A stretch of DNA of 6,988 bases, from assembly GCA_028690755.1 (NCBI GenBank), contig JAQVAO010000028.1, positions 1 through 6,988 on the forward strand. Direction: 5' to 3'. A program made the position numbers and the translations under genes. The DNA comes from Patescibacteria group bacterium. GTDB taxonomy: Bacteria > Patescibacteriota > UBA1384 > XYA2-FULL-43-10 > CAINNR01. Shown piece by piece: positions 5,671 through 6,988 of the stretch. The stretch's first letter is position 1. Each line of letters starts with the position of its first letter. The notes beneath the pieces were generated by a model. That model was not told the DNA's origin and ran no database searches. It was given only the letters and a program-made list of their open reading frames with translations.

Positions 5671-5821
5671 TGAGGGGTGTCGCGAAAACGACTTGGAAAT
5701 CGCTTCGTAGCATCCCTTAATTGACTTATAGAAGTCAATCAAGAGACATACTCTATGATTGCCTTCCCCAGGTTCCTCGCCAATTTTTCTTCAGATCTTT
5801 CTGTTTTTGTTTTGGCATTTT

Positions 5822-5881
5822 TTGGCGAGAAACTTTTGGATCTAATCACCTTAGAACAACTTCCCAAAAGCTTCTCGCCAA
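5822..5881. repeat. 18-bp inverted repeat with 24-base loop
   Basis: Left arm 5822-5839 (TTGGCGAGAAACTTTTGG) and right arm 5864-5881 match in inverse orientation at 17 of 18 positions. A further copy of the outer arm, TTCCTCGCCAA, is at 5773-5783. The arm at 5822 can therefore pair with either neighbour, giving two mutually exclusive hairpins. Confidence 0.85.
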
Positions 5882-5895
5882 CGGCTCGAAACATT

Positions 5896-5920
5896 AAAAA
5901 AACTCCTCGCAAGAGGAGCT
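5896..5920 (-). terminator. Rho-independent terminator of the small RNA candidate
   Basis: On the minus strand CTCCTC (5918-5913), loop TTGC and GAGGAG (5908-5903) form a compact stem, extended by a G-U and an A-U pair into the tail of seven T (5902-5896). This is a textbook intrinsic terminator about 90 bases after a consensus promoter. Confidence 0.85.
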
Positions 5921-5994
5921 ACACAATACGATACAACAAACATATACATCTATCGCCCCTCCGCGATCAAAGTTATATTAAGTTGTTAATGTTG
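5896..5994 (-). ncRNA. Candidate small RNA of about 100 nt, or leader peptide/attenuator
   Basis: Bounded by the promoter at 6029-6000 and the terminator at 5918-5896. The RNA has an AU-rich 5' end, then a hairpin ATCGC-GGAGGG-GCGAT (5967-5952) that displays a Shine-Dalgarno-like GGAGGG in its loop, then a U/G-rich linker and the terminator hairpin, whose CTCCTC arm is complementary to GGAGG. A trans-acting small RNA or an attenuator in which the two elements compete would both fit. An ATG at 5948 follows GGAGGGG, but its 32-codon frame runs through the terminator to TAA and has no known relative, so I do not call a protein. Function unknown. Confidence 0.5.
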
Positions 5995-5999
5995 ACCTT

Positions 6000-6029
6000 A
6001 TTATATACCATAAATCTATGCTGTGTCAA
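6000..6029 (-). promoter_or_regulatory. Strong sigma70-type promoter of the small RNA candidate
   Basis: On the minus strand a perfect TTGACA (6029-6024) and a perfect TATAAT (6005-6000) are 18 bp apart, the closest match to consensus in the window. It faces away from the TPR-protein promoter, forming a divergent control region. Predicted start is near 5994. Confidence 0.8.
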
Positions 6030-6062
6030 TAGAAAAAAACTAGATATATGCTGTCGGTATAG
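6014..6062. repeat. Direct repeat over the small-RNA -35 region; possible operator sites
   Basis: Two 19-bp copies, 6014-6032 and 6044-6062, agree at 14 positions (core TATGCTGT, end ATAG) and are exactly 30 bp apart, close to three helical turns. The first covers the -35 hexamer of the minus-strand promoter. The second lies inside an 11-bp inverted repeat, GAAAAAAACTA (6032-6042) and TAGTTTTTTTC (6060-6070). Spacing and position suggest a regulator-binding site; no regulator gene is visible. Confidence 0.4.
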
Positions 6063-6116
6063 TTTTTTTCGTTTACCAGAGCTAATATTTTTTTAAATAG
6101 AGTGTTCTGTCATAGA

Positions 6117-6156
6117 TTCAAAGTAGAATTTTAATATGATATAATACATTTTGAGG
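6117..6156 (+). promoter_or_regulatory. Promoter and ribosome-binding site of the TPR-protein gene
   Basis: TTCAAA (6117-6122) lies 17 bp from TATAAT (6140-6145), and the bases TGA just before it make an extended -10 element. Start is predicted near 6152, directly before the Shine-Dalgarno GAGG (6153-6156), which sits five bases from the ATG at 6162. The leader is thus only about ten bases. Confidence 0.7.
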
Positions 6157-6161
6157 TAAAT

Positions 6162-6656
6162 ATGAACGGGAAAAACTTCCGAACCCTTTATTATTTCATC
6201 ACGCTTTTGGTGATCACAGTGATTTTCATTGTCGCTGGGCTTTACTTGATTGGAAAAGAACAGAAAACGGAAACTGGCGCCAAAGATAGCGAAGATACCC
6301 CAGCAGAGGAATCGCCGATCCAGGAAGATGTCGTGAACCAGTCAGATCAAGACGAGGATGATGAGCTGTCCCCTGATCAAGTCCTTTATGTTTCTGCGGT
6401 AGAAGATTTTGAAAACAAAAATTATCAAGAAGCGATAAACAAGCTGAATCAAGCAATTGCCGCGAATCCGAATAACAGTAGCTATTATTCGCTCAAGTCA
6501 GAAGCGGAGATATTATTAAGTCAGCTAGAAGAAGCGAAAAAAACTCTGGAGGCTGGGATCACAGCCAATCCAGATAGTGAAATATTAAACTCCAAACTTG
6601 ATACTCTAGAAAAAGAATATTTCTTTCCAGAAGATCAGGAGGCAACGAGAGGGTAA
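6162..6656 (+). CDS. Membrane-anchored TPR-repeat protein, unknown function
   Basis: 164 residues. The N-terminus is short and basic, followed by one hydrophobic segment at about residues 9-30 that should act as an uncleaved anchor. Next comes an acidic, probably disordered linker (about 35-70, rich in Glu, Asp and Gln). Two tetratricopeptide repeats follow at about residues 72-104 and 106-138, recognisable by the helix-turn pattern and the Ala-x-x-x-Asn-Pro turn between them (AIAANPN, GITANPD). TPR pairs normally bind partner proteins, so an extracytoplasmic scaffold role is inferred. The stop is one base from the ATG of the secreted hydrolase-like gene, so the two very likely form an operon. 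I do not recognise a specific family. Confidence 0.8.
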   Translation: MNGKNFRTLYYFITLLVITVIFIVAGLYLIGKEQKTETGAKDSEDTPAEESPIQEDVVNQSDQDEDDELSPDQVLYVSAVEDFENKNYQEAINKLNQAIAANPNNSSYYSLKSEAEILLSQLEEAKKTLEAGITANPDSEILNSKLDTLEKEYFFPEDQEATRG

Positions 6657-6657
6657 A

Positions 6658-6988
6658 ATGAGGGCAAAAACAAAAAATTACAGTCTAATTGTAGCAATTT
6701 TGCTGGTCATGTTTTTGATTGCGCCGATAAAAGTGCTAGCTGACCATGTCGAGCTTCGCTATGTTAACGCCAGACAAGCCTATAAAATTGATACCTTTTT
6801 TAATAAGACTGTTGCACAATTGATCTATGACGAGTCAGCACAACACGACATAAATCCCAGGCTTATCTTGATTATGCTACAAAAAGAGAGCTCAGCAATT
6901 ACTAGATCCGAACCATCATCAGACACAACCCGTGCTTGGCCACTTTTTTATATGTATGATGAGCGAATGGCAAATTGCTTACTGCTCG
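6658..6988 (+). CDS. Secreted lysozyme/transglycosylase-like protein, N-terminal part, cut by window edge
   Basis: The frame is open for 110 codons to the window edge. A signal peptide is clear: basic MRAKTK, hydrophobic core at about residues 9-22, likely cleavage after VLA (residue 28). Residues about 62-80 read HDINPRLILIMLQKESSAI, the pattern of secreted lysozyme-fold proteins in which the Glu of LQKE (here Glu77) is the likely general acid. The stretch up to RAW and YDERMA fits the helix after the catalytic residue. A peptidoglycan-cleaving role is inferred from this short region only. The start follows the TPR-protein stop after one base. GAGGG (6649-6653) lies four bases before the ATG, and a stronger AGGAGG (6637-6642) lies 15 bases before it. 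Translational coupling to the TPR gene is likely. Confidence 0.65.
   Translation, partial: MRAKTKNYSLIVAILLVMFLIAPIKVLADHVELRYVNARQAYKIDTFFNKTVAQLIYDESAQHDINPRLILIMLQKESSAITRSEPSSDTTRAWPLFYMYDERMANCLLL

Larger units (their letters stand above)
5594..5895 (-). ncRNA. Candidate structured RNA or hairpin-rich intergenic element, unknown family
   Basis: No convincing protein gene lies here. Minus-strand structure in order: an 18-pair hairpin with a 24-base loop (arms 5881-5864 and 5839-5822); a third copy of its arm core at 5783-5776; AGAG/CTCT (5754-5742); a perfect eight-pair hairpin ATTGACTT-CTAT-AAGTCAAT (5739-5720); short stems GCT-ACGA-AGC and GTCG-TTTT-CGCGAC inside an AGGG/CCCCT closure; and the long terminal hairpin. 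The imperfect pairs in both large stems are G-U on the minus strand and A-C on the plus strand, which favours a minus-strand RNA. It could be the distal part of a transcript of about 400 nt starting near 5994. No own promoter is obvious, and a mobile hairpin element is an alternative. Confidence 0.35.
5540..6161. other. 622 bp divergent intergenic region without a convincing protein gene
   Basis: This gap separates the leftward helicase gene from the rightward TPR gene. It holds both of their promoters, a third strong leftward promoter, a small-RNA candidate with terminator, a hairpin-rich 300 bp block, and an AT-rich control segment with direct and inverted repeats (6014-6070). Open frames here, such as a plus-strand frame at 5755-6096, have no ribosome-binding site and read through both arms of the 18-bp inverted repeat and through the terminator hairpin. 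They are not credible genes. Confidence 0.7.

Noticed and set aside
5739..5822. Minus-strand 21-codon frame starting MPKQKQKDLKK (ATG at 5820).
   Set aside because: Too short, no ribosome-binding site, and located between hairpin arms; the Lys/Gln run reflects A-rich sequence.
5850..5948. Minus-strand 32-codon frame starting at the ATG after GGAGGGG.
   Set aside because: It continues through the intrinsic terminator stem and U-tract, so most transcripts would lack its 3' half; mentioned only as a possible leader peptide.
5594..5996. Possibility of tmRNA or RNase P RNA on the minus strand.
   Set aside because: No tRNA-like ends, CCA or tag-peptide frame for tmRNA, and no GAGGAAAGTCC-type core for RNase P.
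5755..6096. Plus-strand frame of 113 codons with hydrophobic segments.
   Set aside because: No Shine-Dalgarno sequence; it reads through both arms of the 18-bp inverted repeat, the terminator hairpin and the small-RNA promoter.
1..6988. CRISPR array, insertion sequence, prophage or tRNA gene.
   Set aside because: No regularly spaced direct repeats with spacers, no transposase or integrase, and no tRNA-like cloverleaf were seen.

Overview
The window is an AT-rich stretch of bacterial chromosome, roughly 40% G+C by eye. It carries housekeeping and cell-envelope genes and no phage or transposase gene. The rpf/yabE-like to rsmA(ksgA) order is a landmark of Gram-positive chromosomes. Compact proteins, start codons with no leader and heptamer repeats inside genes would also fit a streamlined, uncultivated lineage such as Patescibacteria/CPR. 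The phylum assignment is a low-confidence inference. TAA, TAG and TGA all act as stops, so the standard bacterial code applies.

Layout. From the left edge to about 5.6 kb everything reads leftwards (minus strand). In transcription order the genes are: a compact UvrD/PcrA helicase (5539-3644); a secreted DUF348-G5-transglycosylase-like protein of the RpfB/YabE type (3612-2635); a short self-contained unit with its own promoter, a 54-codon small ORF and a terminator (about 2586-2339); rsmA/ksgA (2299-1460); and a divergent Nramp-family metal transporter that runs off the left edge (1398-1). The RsmA tail and the leader of the transporter gene lie inside an intergenic repeat-like element.

The 622 bp gap at 5540-6161 holds no convincing protein gene but is rich in RNA-like structure on the minus strand. 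It has a consensus promoter (6029-6000), a roughly 100 nt small-RNA candidate ending in a strong terminator (5918-5896), and a further 300 bp of hairpins ending in a long-stem terminator-like structure (5670-5594). To its right, on the plus strand, a promoter drives a membrane-anchored TPR protein (6162-6656) and a secreted hydrolase-like protein cut by the right edge (6658-6988).

How the parts relate. The helicase and RsmA are DNA-repair and ribosome-maturation functions. The two secreted proteins (3612-2635 and 6658-6988) look like peptidoglycan-active enzymes, and the TPR protein may be an envelope partner of the second. The most notable signals are the small unit between the rpf-like gene and rsmA, the structured minus-strand region at 5594-5996, and three 7-bp tandem repeat tracts of one consensus inserted in loops of RsmA and UvrD.
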